A stretch of DNA of 22,144 nucleotides from positions 1 through 22,144 of the forward strand of contig JBLHGU010000079.1 in the NCBI GenBank assembly GCA_047615875.1, given 5' to 3'. The DNA is from JBLHGU01 sp047615875. Its GTDB lineage: Bacteria; Pseudomonadota; Gammaproteobacteria; Arenicellales; CAJQKF01. Positions 1 through 8,811 of the stretch are shown here, one piece after another (position 1 is the stretch's first letter; the number at the start of each line of letters is the position of its first letter). A program made the position numbers and the translations under genes. The notes under the pieces are model-generated. The model was given only the letters and a program-made list of their open reading frames with translations. It searched no databases and was not told the DNA's origin.

Positions 1-33
1 CAATACAAAATAACGGTTTAAAGTACACTATAG

Positions 34-192
34 ATGGGTCGGCTCAGACCGACGGTGCTTCGCGGTGGTTCATTCAACAACTCCGAGAACAACCTGCGCT
101 GTGCCGTGCGTAACAGGAATTACCCTGACAACCGTAACAACAACATCGGTTTTCGTGTGATGTTGTCCCCATTCACCCCCTCTGAATCCTGA
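34..192 (+). other. FGE-like C-terminal fragment; candidate DGR template repeat
   Basis: The frame from ATG 34 to TGA 190 encodes 52 residues that match the end of formylglycine-generating-enzyme (FGE-sulfatase, C-type lectin fold) domains: a VLRGGSFNN start, a central CAVRNRNYPDN block and a terminal NNNIGFRV block. Ten Asn codons, nine of them AAC, fall between FNN and IGFRV. That density is typical of the template repeats, and of unmutated variable repeats, of diversity-generating retroelements, where adenines are the mutagenised bases. An in-frame TAG at 31-33 directly precedes the ATG, and family similarity begins only at about VLRGG, so the rest of an FGE-type gene is not joined to it in this frame. 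A template repeat needs no upstream reading frame, which fits. No reverse transcriptase is present in the window; it could lie to the left. A decayed target-gene end is the main alternative. Confidence 0.55.
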
Positions 193-294
193 TGCTCTGG
201 CCTCTGGATCTCTGGGCTTCTGTTCTCTATTTTTGGGTAAGCCGAGTAATTATCCTTATCGACACAGTAAGCAGAATTAGGACTACATCCAGTA

Positions 295-612
295 ATGTCT
301 AAAAGCAAAATAGTATTCGACGCAAACCACGCACCGCGCGAGGAAGTGGATGGCGTGCTGGAGGCATTGCAAAATGCCGGGTTTGAAGCCTACGAAATTC
401 GCGGCAATGTTCTATGGGGTGGCGGTGCTGTTTGCGTGAAGGATGTTGTGCAGCAAACAGCTGCACGACAGGTTGTTGAAGAATTCCAGGATAACTGGCG
501 TAGCACAGCTAAAAATTCGTCAGCGGCATCCAGTTTGAATCCCTGGTTGGCTGTGCCGGTGGTTCTTATACTATTATTTTTTGTATTTATTAGCGTACTA
601 ACTATTCTCTAG
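295..612 (+). CDS. DUF6164-like small membrane-anchored protein
   Basis: This 105-residue protein has a soluble N-terminal region (about 1-68) with the pattern of DUF6164 proteins: a strand ending in FDANHAP, a helix of acidic character, then 'GFEAYEIRGNVLWGGGAVCV' and a second helix. It ends in one hydrophobic segment (about 83-105) that should anchor it in the inner membrane by its C-terminus. Family assignment is from remembered sequence pattern, not a search. DUF6164 has no known function, and none is proposed here. The start has only a distant AGGA about 12 bases upstream. The gene stands alone, with about 100 bases before it and 41 bases before the convergent acyl-CoA synthetase gene. 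No terminator hairpin was seen between the two. Confidence 0.75.
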   Translation: MSKSKIVFDANHAPREEVDGVLEALQNAGFEAYEIRGNVLWGGGAVCVKDVVQQTAARQVVEEFQDNWRSTAKNSSAASSLNPWLAVPVVLILLFFVFISVLTIL

Positions 613-653
613 CAATTTTGGCGACTGAGTAAATAGTACCCATCAGGATTGAC

Positions 654-2420
654 CTACGCCTTCTGATAACTGATTGATCCAATGGTTATCAGTTTATTCT
701 CGGCAATTGCTCGTAGCTCGACTTTTCTGACTTTGCCAGATGCCGTCACAGGAAAGTTATTCATAAAGAAAACATGTCGCGGTACTTTAAAACTGGCAAT
801 TTGACCACGTATCTGTGCCACGACGTCATCTGCTGTTAAAGCTGGCGATGTGGAGATAACAAATGCCACTGGAATCTCGCCCAGTCGTGAATCTGCTATG
901 CCGACAACGGCGACATCATCAACGCCATCAATCATCAATAGTCGCGACTCGATTTCTGTGGGTGAGATATTTTCACCGCCTACCTTTAGTATGTCTTTGT
1001 ATCTGCCGAGAAATACGATATGCCCATCATCCCTGAGGCGGGCATAGTCCCCAGTATTTAGCCAGCCTTCAGCATCAATTGTTTGTGCTGTTTCTTCCGG
1101 CTTGTCAAAGTAGCCCTTCATTTGCGCATAACCTCTTACGAATAACACACCCTGTTCGCCATACGGTACATCACGATGGGTCTCTGGGTTTACCACACGA
1201 ATCTCATAGCCGGGCATGACAGAACCCGAGGCCATGGTTCGTTGTTCTTCGCTATCGTCCGGGCGGTTGCAAGCTACAAACGCCCAGCTTTCGGTCATGC
1301 CCCAACCACTAACGGTTGGACCGAAAACTTCCTGTACCTGTTTAGCGAGCACAGCTGAACTTTCAGTGCCGGCTGGGTAGGTTCCCAGTCTGAAATTGAG
1401 TGATCTTGAGCTTTTGCGTTGCTGCCGTAGTAAGTCTATCCAATGCACGTCAAAGCCATGAAAAATTGTTGCCTGCTCCTGCTCGGCTAGATCCAGCACC
1501 GCACCCGCATCAAATGTATCCATTAGTATCTGTTTGGACCCGCAGAACATGGCTGCTATGGCAACTTCGCTAAAACCATAGAGATGGAATAGCGGCAGAT
1601 AGCTCATGTGGCTATCGTTTTCGGTGAATTTTAAAATCTGTGTTCTTTCCATCGTATTCTGAATGGCGGTGTGACTATGAATGGCACCTTTTGGATTTCC
1701 GGTGGTTCCAGAGGTATATAGAATAGCCATGTGGTCGGATACCTTTACTGATTCAGCACGCTCCTCTAGAACTGAATCAGCGATGTTGCCGCCAAGACTT
1801 AAAAATTGCTCCCAGTCGGTTACGCCGTTAAGCGTAGATTGTTCAAACATAATCAATTGCCTCAGTTCCGGATACGACTTCAGATTCAGTTCCTGGTTTT
1901 GGCTCTTGTTGAGTGGTGCGAAAATCTCTGCAATCATCTGCTCATAGTTAATCGGGCCAGATTGATTCATGGCAATTAGTAGGTTGGAACGCGACTGGCT
2001 GATGGCGTAGGCTGCATCTTCCGATTTGTATCGGGTATTTAGTGGCACACTTACTGCACCAACTCTTGCAATGGCATACAGTAGGAAAAGAAGTTCCGGG
2101 CGATTGGTCATCCAGACTGCTATTCGGTCTTTAGGTGATACTTGAGCGCCAATTAGCGCCTTTGCATATCGGTCCACCTCGAGACTAAATTGTGCATAGT
2201 TCCATCGTTGACCCTCGAAACAGAGGGCCTCGTGTTCTCCCCATAATGTTGCTGATCTGCGCGGAAGGTCACCCAATGTCATGTGTCTGTGATCTTTCAT
2301 GTCAGGAGTCAGCCTTTTGCACTTTGACGAATGAAGCACTGTCCAGTCTGCTGTATCCCGCTGCGCCCGGGCAATTGATGGTCCGGTGTCTTCCAAACCA
2401 GTGAATGCCAATTCAGTCAT
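654..2420 (-). CDS. AMP-forming acyl-CoA synthetase (ANL superfamily)
   Basis: The 588-residue product should activate a carboxylic acid to its CoA thioester through an acyl-adenylate, in the cytoplasm. The A3 P-loop reads YTSGTTGNPKG (235-245), A5 is GWGMTE (372-377), A7 is NTGD (455-458), and A8 contains GRYKDILKVGGENISPTEIE (472-491). The A10 lysine is K563 in SGKVRK. The core matches fatty-acyl/aryl-CoA ligases and begins at about M47 (MTLGDLPRRSA), so the first 46 residues are an extension. The full-length start is kept because an AGAGAG sequence sits about 11 bases before it, while internal Met 41 and Met 47 have no visible ribosome site. Substrate is unknown. The gene is transcribed alone, convergent with the gene to its left and divergent from the one to its right. 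A link to the hydantoinase-type operon is possible but not shown by the layout. Confidence 0.93.
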   Translation of the reverse strand: MTELAFTGLEDTGPSIARAQRDTADWTVLHSSKCKRLTPDMKDHRHMTLGDLPRRSATLWGEHEALCFEGQRWNYAQFSLEVDRYAKALIGAQVSPKDRIAVWMTNRPELLFLLYAIARVGAVSVPLNTRYKSEDAAYAISQSRSNLLIAMNQSGPINYEQMIAEIFAPLNKSQNQELNLKSYPELRQLIMFEQSTLNGVTDWEQFLSLGGNIADSVLEERAESVKVSDHMAILYTSGTTGNPKGAIHSHTAIQNTMERTQILKFTENDSHMSYLPLFHLYGFSEVAIAAMFCGSKQILMDTFDAGAVLDLAEQEQATIFHGFDVHWIDLLRQQRKSSRSLNFRLGTYPAGTESSAVLAKQVQEVFGPTVSGWGMTESWAFVACNRPDDSEEQRTMASGSVMPGYEIRVVNPETHRDVPYGEQGVLFVRGYAQMKGYFDKPEETAQTIDAEGWLNTGDYARLRDDGHIVFLGRYKDILKVGGENISPTEIESRLLMIDGVDDVAVVGIADSRLGEIPVAFVISTSPALTADDVVAQIRGQIASFKVPRHVFFMNNFPVTASGKVRKVELRAIAENKLITIGSISYQKA

Positions 2421-2721
2421 GTTATTTTCTCTCTAGTGAATCCAGATAACTCTGATCCCGGATTGTCGAGGAATCATTTTTTGCACTTTCTATCCGAGAT
2501 ATTGAGTCAGGAATAGTAGGCAAACCCGGTGGTGCAGTCTTGACGGAAGTTTGATTTAAATCTGATGAAGTTCTGAAAGAGGTCTTTTGAGCAGACTGAA
2601 TTTGAACTGAAGTAAATGCCAATGCAGAGCAATACGGCATATCCTCGGTCGATTGGTACGCTATTTAAAACTCGAATTATGCAAGGTACAATGGAATACC
2701 ATTCTCATTTGGAGCACCCCA
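2421..2721. promoter_or_regulatory. Divergent intergenic region with promoter for the 2722 gene
   Basis: The 301 bases between the divergent acyl-CoA synthetase and the 2722 gene hold no convincing gene. On the plus strand TTTAAA (2664-2669), a 17-base spacer and TACAAT (2687-2692) match sigma-70 boxes at 4/6 and 5/6. Transcription would start near 2699, followed by GGAG (2711-2714) seven bases before ATG 2722. No equally good promoter was found for the minus-strand gene, although one must lie here or further upstream. Confidence 0.5.
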
Positions 2722-3102
2722 ATGGATCGTAAATTCTTAATGATCGGTTTTGGTTATGCAATATTAGGTATGTGCCTTGGAATATTCATGGCAGCTTCCC
2801 AGAATCACACTCAACATGTCACCCACGCGCACATCATGTTGCTTGGATTTGTAGTTTCTTTTATGTATGCCGTATGTCACCGACTCTGGCTGGGAAACAC
2901 GACTAGTGGTCTGGCCAGAACACAGCTTTTTCTCCACCTGGTGGGTTCTCTGGTTATCGCTGCCGGATTATTTCTGTTGTATGGCGGGATAGTTGCCATT
3001 GAAATACTCGACCCTATCCTGGCGATAGGCTCAATAGTTTCTTTAATAGCATTGGTGCTAATGAAGGTTCTATTGATTAAGGCATTTAAGGCGGGCCAAT
3101 AG
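2722..3102 (+). CDS. Small His-rich four-helix membrane protein (oxidase subunit I-like)
   Basis: The 126-residue product has about four hydrophobic segments (about 5-25, 36-54, 69-88, 94-118) and a His cluster at 29, 32, 35, 37 and 53. The 'THAHIMLLGFV' segment resembles the helix-start HAH motif of small proteins related to the cytochrome-oxidase subunit I fold, and the single domain may bind heme or metal. This is pattern recognition rather than firm assignment. The start at 2722 is preferred over the longer frame from 2653 because GGAG lies seven bases upstream and the predicted promoter would be inside the longer version. The extra 23 residues of the longer version also do not look like this family. 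The gene is monocistronic and converges on the transporter operon, whose last gene ends 23 bases away. Confidence 0.7.
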   Translation: MDRKFLMIGFGYAILGMCLGIFMAASQNHTQHVTHAHIMLLGFVVSFMYAVCHRLWLGNTTSGLARTQLFLHLVGSLVIAAGLFLLYGGIVAIEILDPILAIGSIVSLIALVLMKVLLIKAFKAGQ

Positions 3103-3125
3103 TCTATCGAGTCTTAGAAGCAATC

Positions 3126-4541
3126 TTATATTTGGGTGCGAATATGCGGTGATCGAGCGTATAAGGCGACCATCGGCAGAATAAGTAATCCAAATACAAA
3201 CTGTTGGCTTTCATAATCCAACCCAATACCGACCAGGAAGGATGTTAGCACCTGCAGTACCAACACACCGATGACAGTAAAGCCATAACCACCCCAACCA
3301 CCCAGTAATGATGTGCCACCGACTACTACTGCGGCCAGGGTCATAAATAAATATTGATCGCCAACACCAATGAATCCACCACCACTCCAGCCAAGTAACA
3401 GAGCACCGGTAAATGCAGATACACAACCACTTATCGCATACATGCCGACCCAGTAACCGCGTTCTGAAATCAATAGACGTTTAGCGGAGGTTCGACTACC
3501 GCCAAGTGCGTACAGATTTCTACCCCAGGTTGTATTGCGTAAACCAACAATAAGTATGATAGAAGCAATGATCCAGATCACAATCACGGGGGGAAATTTG
3601 AGACCAAAGAAAACGCCGTTCATTGCGGCGATATTAGATAGCCACGATGGCACTACACCAAAAACATTACCACCAAATGCGGTGCCGATACTGGTGAGTA
3701 TTTGAGTGCCGCCGGAAACAGCGAAGCCAACACCGAGGGTGAGAATTAGCGCTTGCCCCTGCAAACGGAAACTTAACATGCCGTTGACAAAGCCAATACC
3801 CGCGCCAATTAATAGAATAAGAATAAAAGCAATCCACGGTGGTGTGCCAAGAGTCAGTAGATACATCAAGCCAATGTTTGACGAACCGATGACAAAAGGT
3901 ATCGATAGATCTAAACCACCAAGTAGCGCTACCAGTGTTTGCCCGATACAGGCAAGACCCAGGAACGAGGCAAATACCAACATAGATTTAAAGTTCAGGA
4001 CCGATAGAAAACCTTCCACCACTAACGATCCAACTACAAATAAGCCGATCAATACCACGATGCCAATAAATGCGCTCTTATTGGTCTTTACTCTTCTGTT
4101 AAGAATAAAGGCGATGATGATAAAAGCGATAAATACCAGTATCGAGAAAACGTTTCGCCAATGGAAAAAGTCTTCGATGGCAAAGGCACTGCCGATAAAG
4201 GCAAGTACCAGCGCTAGTAAACCCCAGGCACCACCACGATTGCGACTGATAAGCGAACGCAGAAAACTCTGTTCATAGTTGTTGTCGTCCGTTGTCGTGT
4301 TGTCAGAGCTCGGACCTTGATGATTTGTGTTGTCGATAGCAACGCCGTCGGAACGAAAAATCCAACGTACCGAAAAGTGATGCCAGCCCCACAGTATTAA
4401 AGCAAAGATGGCCAACGCATAGAAAACGATATGTTGCTTTGGAACATCGTCGACCCAGCCGAGAATAGCGCTGACCACGGCGATTATTGCCGCGACAATA
4501 AATCCGAGCCATTTGTAAAACGAATAAGCTGCCTTTTTCAT
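3126..4541 (-). CDS. RbsC-type ABC permease with N-terminal extension
   Basis: This inner-membrane permease of the BPD_transp_2 family (ribose/galactose-type importers) has its core in about the last 300 residues. It shows the GGLDLSIP loop, the FRLQGQALILTLG segment, the NLYALGGSRTSAKRLLIS cytoplasmic loop and the VVVGGTSLLGGWGG motif. It is about 471 residues against about 320-340 usual. The extra N-terminal part has two hydrophobic segments, a hydrophilic Asn/Asp-rich stretch of about 35 residues (SSDNTTTDDNN), and two more hydrophobic segments. ATG 4541 is chosen because it forms an ATGA overlap with the stop of the preceding permease gene. A GTG at 4553 would add four residues. It is the last gene of the seven-gene operon and probably pairs with the 751-residue permease. 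Confidence 0.9.
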   Translation of the reverse strand: MKKAAYSFYKWLGFIVAAIIAVVSAILGWVDDVPKQHIVFYALAIFALILWGWHHFSVRWIFRSDGVAIDNTNHQGPSSDNTTTDDNNYEQSFLRSLISRNRGGAWGLLALVLAFIGSAFAIEDFFHWRNVFSILVFIAFIIIAFILNRRVKTNKSAFIGIVVLIGLFVVGSLVVEGFLSVLNFKSMLVFASFLGLACIGQTLVALLGGLDLSIPFVIGSSNIGLMYLLTLGTPPWIAFILILLIGAGIGFVNGMLSFRLQGQALILTLGVGFAVSGGTQILTSIGTAFGGNVFGVVPSWLSNIAAMNGVFFGLKFPPVIVIWIIASIILIVGLRNTTWGRNLYALGGSRTSAKRLLISERGYWVGMYAISGCVSAFTGALLLGWSGGGFIGVGDQYLFMTLAAVVVGGTSLLGGWGGYGFTVIGVLVLQVLTSFLVGIGLDYESQQFVFGLLILPMVALYARSPHIRTQI

Positions 4542-6793
4542 GAGTCTTGCCACTGGCTAATTGAGCTATCGCGTCCCTGCTTGATCCAGTAGGTGCTAAT
4601 GATGTGTAGTACATTGGGTGCCGATATTATGGCGATAGCTATAACGGCGACAATTTTCCACAAAGGCACACCCGTGGCATAGAACAGACTGCCCCAGATC
4701 AGAGCGGAAAATACTGGGATCGGCCAAAGACGCCAGAAACTGCGAAAGCTACTTTCACCCATTGCGATGTATAAAAATACGTGTAGCAGCACGATGATAA
4801 ATGCACAGTATGCCAATTGTGTGTAGCTCGCCATGCCCGCTGTATCTACGTTAATTCGAAGTGGTTTTGCATATTCAATGGGTGTTGCAACGGCCGCTGT
4901 TTCAATTGGCTTGAATATTGACGCTGCATAGTGATTATTAGCAGACGCTGAGGCTGTCTCGTTCGTGATGGCTGAAGGATCAGTGAAGAAATACACGGAA
5001 ATAATACCGAGCACGCCGATCAGTGCGATGAACACGTTAGAAATATGTCGAAATTTATTGTGTACAAGAGGTGCGGTCAGGGTAAACAAGCCGACACCGA
5101 CCAGAATGATGGCGTAAATTTCGCCGGAAAAATTGCTGGTTAAATAGCCACGATCAAAGTCATCAAAAAATAACGCACCGATAGCGATCACGGCAACTGC
5201 CGCCATGAATAGTATCATTGCCATACGCTTAGTACGCACAGTAACCTGGGGTAGCATAACCAGGATAATCAACGAGGCCAGTAACACAACACCACTGATG
5301 GTTATGATGGCGGTGGTTGTTTGAGAGACAAGACTTGTTGCCGATATGGCCTTATCCACTTCAGGAATAGTTTCCATCATAAAGAAGGCAGGCGTATAGG
5401 CGTCGAGTCCGGTAGTTGCCTCGGCAATTTCTGCTGGGTCTGCCGGAGTGTCTGGACCTGGATTAAATATCAAGCCTAGTGCGACGATAGCCATGAGGAT
5501 CATAAAGGCAATCATCGGTGGTTTCGGGTATTTGAAAAGTACCCGAAAACCGTACACCACGGCCGCTATACCAATTATAATAAATAAAATATAGGTGCCA
5601 GTAGAATAGCCCACCGCGGCCATATCTCCAGAGACTTTTGCAATACCACCGTCGGCAAGAATTACATAAGAGGAGGAACCTGATAAACCAACCAGTGGTT
5701 GTGCTACTTGATCCATCGAGGTGTGCATGATTACACCCAAAGCAATTACTGCAAAGACAAAAAAGAATACTAGAGGTGATAAATTGAGGCTACGTTTCTG
5801 CAAGTGTGGAACCGCTACACTGATTAGCAGCGATACCACCAGCATAACGCCATAGGCCATGTCGGTGACAAAGCTCTGTACCATGCCAAAGTTAAAAGTC
5901 GATAGCACATAGGTGATCAGGTAAATATTTAGCGCGCCCAATAATGAACCAAAGGCGCTGCCTCGCCCACCGGCGAGATTGGCACCACCGAGTACCAACG
6001 CGGTTACTGCCATCAACGTGTAAGTGGTGCCTTGGGTTGGGTCGCCGGAGCTGATGAGTGCGGTGAAGGTAATCGCCGCAAGGCCTGCATAAATACCGCC
6101 TATTGCATGGGCCCCCAGACGTACCATATTGATCCTTACACCACTGGTATAGGCGGCGCGTTCATCGGAACCCATTAATCGCAAATGACCAAAAAATGCT
6201 GTTCGGGCGATGATGTACCAGCCAACGGTTGCCAGTACTAGAATGACCAGGGTAGCAGAAAAAATTGTTGTGCCGCTGCCCCAGGGAAACATCCAGTCAG
6301 GCGCCACACCGCCCGGTCTGGGCATGATAATAAGGTTCAGCCCGACTAGAGTCAGATAACCACTTAAGGAGACAATGATCGGTTGTACGCGGACAAATAT
6401 AATTATCAGCGCCTGTATTACCTGATAAGCAATACCGACACCCATGGCAAATAGAAAGAATGCAATGGGAGATTCCATAAAGCCCACTGAATAGAGCTGA
6501 ATCATGCCAACGTTGATAAAACCAATAGTTGGACCTATTGATAGGTCCACCCCTGCACGACCGGCCATTACGATGATGGTTAGTGCGTAGGTTGCCAATA
6601 TTAATGGCGCAACCACAATGACCGCGCTACCAATGCCGGCGCTGGAAATTAAGTTTGGCGCGCGAATCACGGCAAAGATTAGCAAACTAAAAAAGATTAG
6701 CATGGGCACCAGCAAATAGGCGTTGGCGCCAGATTGGCTTTGACTCTTGTCTATTGCGGTAGTTTCCATTTGTGTGCTGGTGTTGGTGTTCAT
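4538..6793 (-). CDS. RbsC-type ABC permease fused to C-terminal membrane domain
   Basis: Residues about 25-330 of 751 form a standard CUT2-type permease with AGRAGVDLSIG (77-87), the SDERAAYTSGVR cytoplasmic loop (209-220) and the VLGGANLAGGRGSA motif (267-280). The remaining roughly 410 residues form a second region with about ten hydrophobic segments, separated by loops such as an Asp/Pro/Ala-rich one (about 446-470) and an Ala/Asn/Ser-rich one (about 610-630). I do not recognise this second region. Usual permeases of the family end near residue 330, so it is an added domain of unknown role. The gene begins three bases after the HyuB-like stop with no visible ribosome site, so translation is probably coupled. 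It overlaps the next permease gene by four bases. Confidence 0.9.
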   Translation of the reverse strand: MNTNTSTQMETTAIDKSQSQSGANAYLLVPMLIFFSLLIFAVIRAPNLISSAGIGSAVIVVAPLILATYALTIIVMAGRAGVDLSIGPTIGFINVGMIQLYSVGFMESPIAFFLFAMGVGIAYQVIQALIIIFVRVQPIIVSLSGYLTLVGLNLIIMPRPGGVAPDWMFPWGSGTTIFSATLVILVLATVGWYIIARTAFFGHLRLMGSDERAAYTSGVRINMVRLGAHAIGGIYAGLAAITFTALISSGDPTQGTTYTLMAVTALVLGGANLAGGRGSAFGSLLGALNIYLITYVLSTFNFGMVQSFVTDMAYGVMLVVSLLISVAVPHLQKRSLNLSPLVFFFVFAVIALGVIMHTSMDQVAQPLVGLSGSSSYVILADGGIAKVSGDMAAVGYSTGTYILFIIIGIAAVVYGFRVLFKYPKPPMIAFMILMAIVALGLIFNPGPDTPADPAEIAEATTGLDAYTPAFFMMETIPEVDKAISATSLVSQTTTAIITISGVVLLASLIILVMLPQVTVRTKRMAMILFMAAVAVIAIGALFFDDFDRGYLTSNFSGEIYAIILVGVGLFTLTAPLVHNKFRHISNVFIALIGVLGIISVYFFTDPSAITNETASASANNHYAASIFKPIETAAVATPIEYAKPLRINVDTAGMASYTQLAYCAFIIVLLHVFLYIAMGESSFRSFWRLWPIPVFSALIWGSLFYATGVPLWKIVAVIAIAIISAPNVLHIISTYWIKQGRDSSISQWQDS

Positions 6794-6796
6794 GGC

Positions 6797-6904
6797 TTAA
6801 AAGTAGCGAATTTTCATTTTCCTGGGAGATTTTGAATCCGACGGCTTATGTGTATCGAAATCAATAATCCGTATAAAACCGACATCAGCCCCGGTTAAGG
6901 GTGG
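6797..6904 (-). repeat. Shared C-terminal tail, copy on HyuB-like enzyme
   Basis: Residues 636-670 read PPLTGADVGF, then IRIIDFD, 12 variable residues, then MKIRYF at the very end. The order and spacing match the tails of the 198-residue protein and of the ABC ATPase. This copy lacks the final Asp. Codons differ from the other copies at most synonymous positions, so the likeness is kept at protein level and is not a recent DNA duplication. Confidence 0.85.
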
Positions 6905-8809
6905 CGGTACGACTGCTTCTTCTGGTTGTGTTGTTGTTCGGTTAGTCGATGTCGACTGATAGTCTGCACTGACTGATGAGACGGGTGCAGGGTTTAAATC
7001 GCCAATGGGTTTTTGCGTTATTTTCGGCGCAGGCAAGCTAATGGGCCGAGTGCTTTGTGGTTGCGGTCGATTACCTCTAAGGGAACTGGTGGTTGCCGCA
7101 TCTACCTCCAGACTATCGATATCGCGTATTGCGACGCCATAATCCTGTCGCGCTCCTTCAAGCGAAACCAGATGGTTCTTAACGTCCAGTACCACCTTAT
7201 CAATAGGACGATCAAAGGGATCGCCATAGCCACCACCACCGGGATTCTTGTTGGTGGCCGACTCGCCCGGCTGAATGGTGGCGATAATATTTTTGCGTAC
7301 AATCTCAATTTCGCCAGCACGATTTAATTCAACACGCCCGACCTTGGAATCCAGCATGGTGGAGTGCGCGTTGGCGGCACCCATGGCGGGTAAACGCCGA
7401 CCCTCGCCAAACATCACAAAGGTCATGGGTTTATCAATAGGTTCCACTTCCCAACAGGTTCCTGAACCGCCGCGAAATTTGCCCGCACCGCCGGAATCTG
7501 TCATTAGATTGTATTGGTGAATGATGACGGGATAGGAATGCTCTATTAATTCAATATCGCCGGAGGTCAGCGCGCCAAAACAGGATTGCGGTCCACAGGC
7601 ATGCCAGCCATCCTGCTGCGGTGTGGCACCGGCACCAGAGATTAATGTGGCGAGTACCATGGTGACGTACTCTTCTTCCGTGCGGGTATCCCAACCAGCA
7701 ATATTACAACCGTTAGTATGCCCCCAGGACGCACTGACTTTGGCCGGTGCGGCTTGCTCGAAGGCCAGACGCACTGCATCCGTTAACGTTTCCATAGGTG
7801 TCGTTGTGCAATTCACATGGGGAGCCGGCACAGCGGCATTGCAGAGAGTACCTTTAGTGCCCATATCGACACTGATGCAACGGTAGAGGCCTTCGTTGTA
7901 AGGTGGCGGCAACTGCGCGAACATCATGACACCCAAATACACACCGGAATAGGAATTGCCTTCATAGGAGTTTATGAAGTAGGGCACCTGAGGCGGACTG
8001 GTTATGTCGATCTGGCAAGTGTCACCGGTTATAGTCAGATTCGCAGTGATTTCCATATCGCCAAAGTCATGACCAGCATCTTCCAATATAGCGGTGCCAG
8101 AGTACTTTCCATCCGGTACATCTCTGATTAAAGAGCGCATATGCCGGTCTGCCATAGATAGCAATTCATCGATGCAGGCTTTAACCTCATCTATGCCGTA
8201 CTTGTCGAGCATATTAATCAGATTACGTTCGCCAACCTGACAGGCACCGATCAAGCCATTAAAATCACCTTCCTGGTCGCGCCTGGCACGCATATTGGTT
8301 AATAGCAAATTCAGTATGTCGTTACGTGGTACGCCTTTGTCCCAGAGTTTTATCGGCGGTACTCTTAAGCCTTCTGCGTAAATCTCCTTGGCATCCGGAT
8401 TATAACCGGCTGGCACGGGCCCACCGATATCGGTTAAATGACCTTTACATACTGTCCAGAAAACATGCTCACCTTTATAAAACACTGGCTTGTACATACA
8501 CATATCGATTATGTGGCTGCCTTTGTAGTCTGGATCGTTATGCAGTAATAAATCACCTTCGTGAATGTCGTCACCAAAATATCCTGCAACCGCTTTCATC
8601 GCTGGCATGAGTGAGCCGAGATGGATGGGAATATCCTGACCTTGCATGATCATTTCCGGGCTGGCGTTGAACATCGCCGTGGAATAATCGTGGCCAAGAT
8701 TGAATACACTGGAACGCGCGGTGCGTTCAAGCGCCAGGGTCATTTCCCGCTGTGTGGTTTCAAGCACCCCGCGTACGACTGATAATGTGATTGGATCGAC
8801 TTTTGCCAT
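6797..8809 (-). CDS. HyuB-like hydantoinase/carboxylase subunit with C-terminal tag
   Basis: The first 570 or so residues are a hydantoinase B/oxoprolinase-family subunit. Relatives are N-methylhydantoinase B, acetone carboxylase alpha and acetophenone carboxylase subunits, which act with an HyuA partner on ATP-activated amide or ketone substrates. Visible family features are HNDPDYKGSH (90-99), GHLTDIGG (123-130), EGLRVPPIKL (146-155), a GGAGKFRGGSG segment and a late NPGGGGYGDP segment. After the family's normal end there is a Pro/Ser/Thr/Gln-rich linker from about residue 578, then a 35-residue tail (636-670) with IRIIDFD and terminal MKIRYF. This tail is shared with two other proteins of the operon. 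The start lies two bases after the HyuA stop without an obvious ribosome site, implying coupling. The exact substrate is not determined. Confidence 0.92.
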   Translation of the reverse strand: MAKVDPITLSVVRGVLETTQREMTLALERTARSSVFNLGHDYSTAMFNASPEMIMQGQDIPIHLGSLMPAMKAVAGYFGDDIHEGDLLLHNDPDYKGSHIIDMCMYKPVFYKGEHVFWTVCKGHLTDIGGPVPAGYNPDAKEIYAEGLRVPPIKLWDKGVPRNDILNLLLTNMRARRDQEGDFNGLIGACQVGERNLINMLDKYGIDEVKACIDELLSMADRHMRSLIRDVPDGKYSGTAILEDAGHDFGDMEITANLTITGDTCQIDITSPPQVPYFINSYEGNSYSGVYLGVMMFAQLPPPYNEGLYRCISVDMGTKGTLCNAAVPAPHVNCTTTPMETLTDAVRLAFEQAAPAKVSASWGHTNGCNIAGWDTRTEEEYVTMVLATLISGAGATPQQDGWHACGPQSCFGALTSGDIELIEHSYPVIIHQYNLMTDSGGAGKFRGGSGTCWEVEPIDKPMTFVMFGEGRRLPAMGAANAHSTMLDSKVGRVELNRAGEIEIVRKNIIATIQPGESATNKNPGGGGYGDPFDRPIDKVVLDVKNHLVSLEGARQDYGVAIRDIDSLEVDAATTSSLRGNRPQPQSTRPISLPAPKITQKPIGDLNPAPVSSVSADYQSTSTNRTTTQPEEAVVPPPLTGADVGFIRIIDFDTHKPSDSKSPRKMKIRYF

Positions 8810-8811
8810 CG

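Noticed and set aside
2422..2640. 72-codon minus-strand frame just upstream of the acyl-CoA synthetase
   Set aside because: Low-complexity Ser/Thr-rich translation, no recognisable family, poorly placed ribosome site, out of frame with the synthetase, and it lies in the divergent promoter region.
2653..2721. Longer N-terminus for the 2722 gene
   Set aside because: The added 23 residues do not fit the family, and the best promoter and ribosome site would lie inside or after the longer start.
3706..4278. 190-codon plus-strand frame inside the permease gene
   Set aside because: It is antisense to a permease core with clear family motifs. Its Lys/Pro/Arg-rich translation is the usual mirror of a hydrophobic gene.
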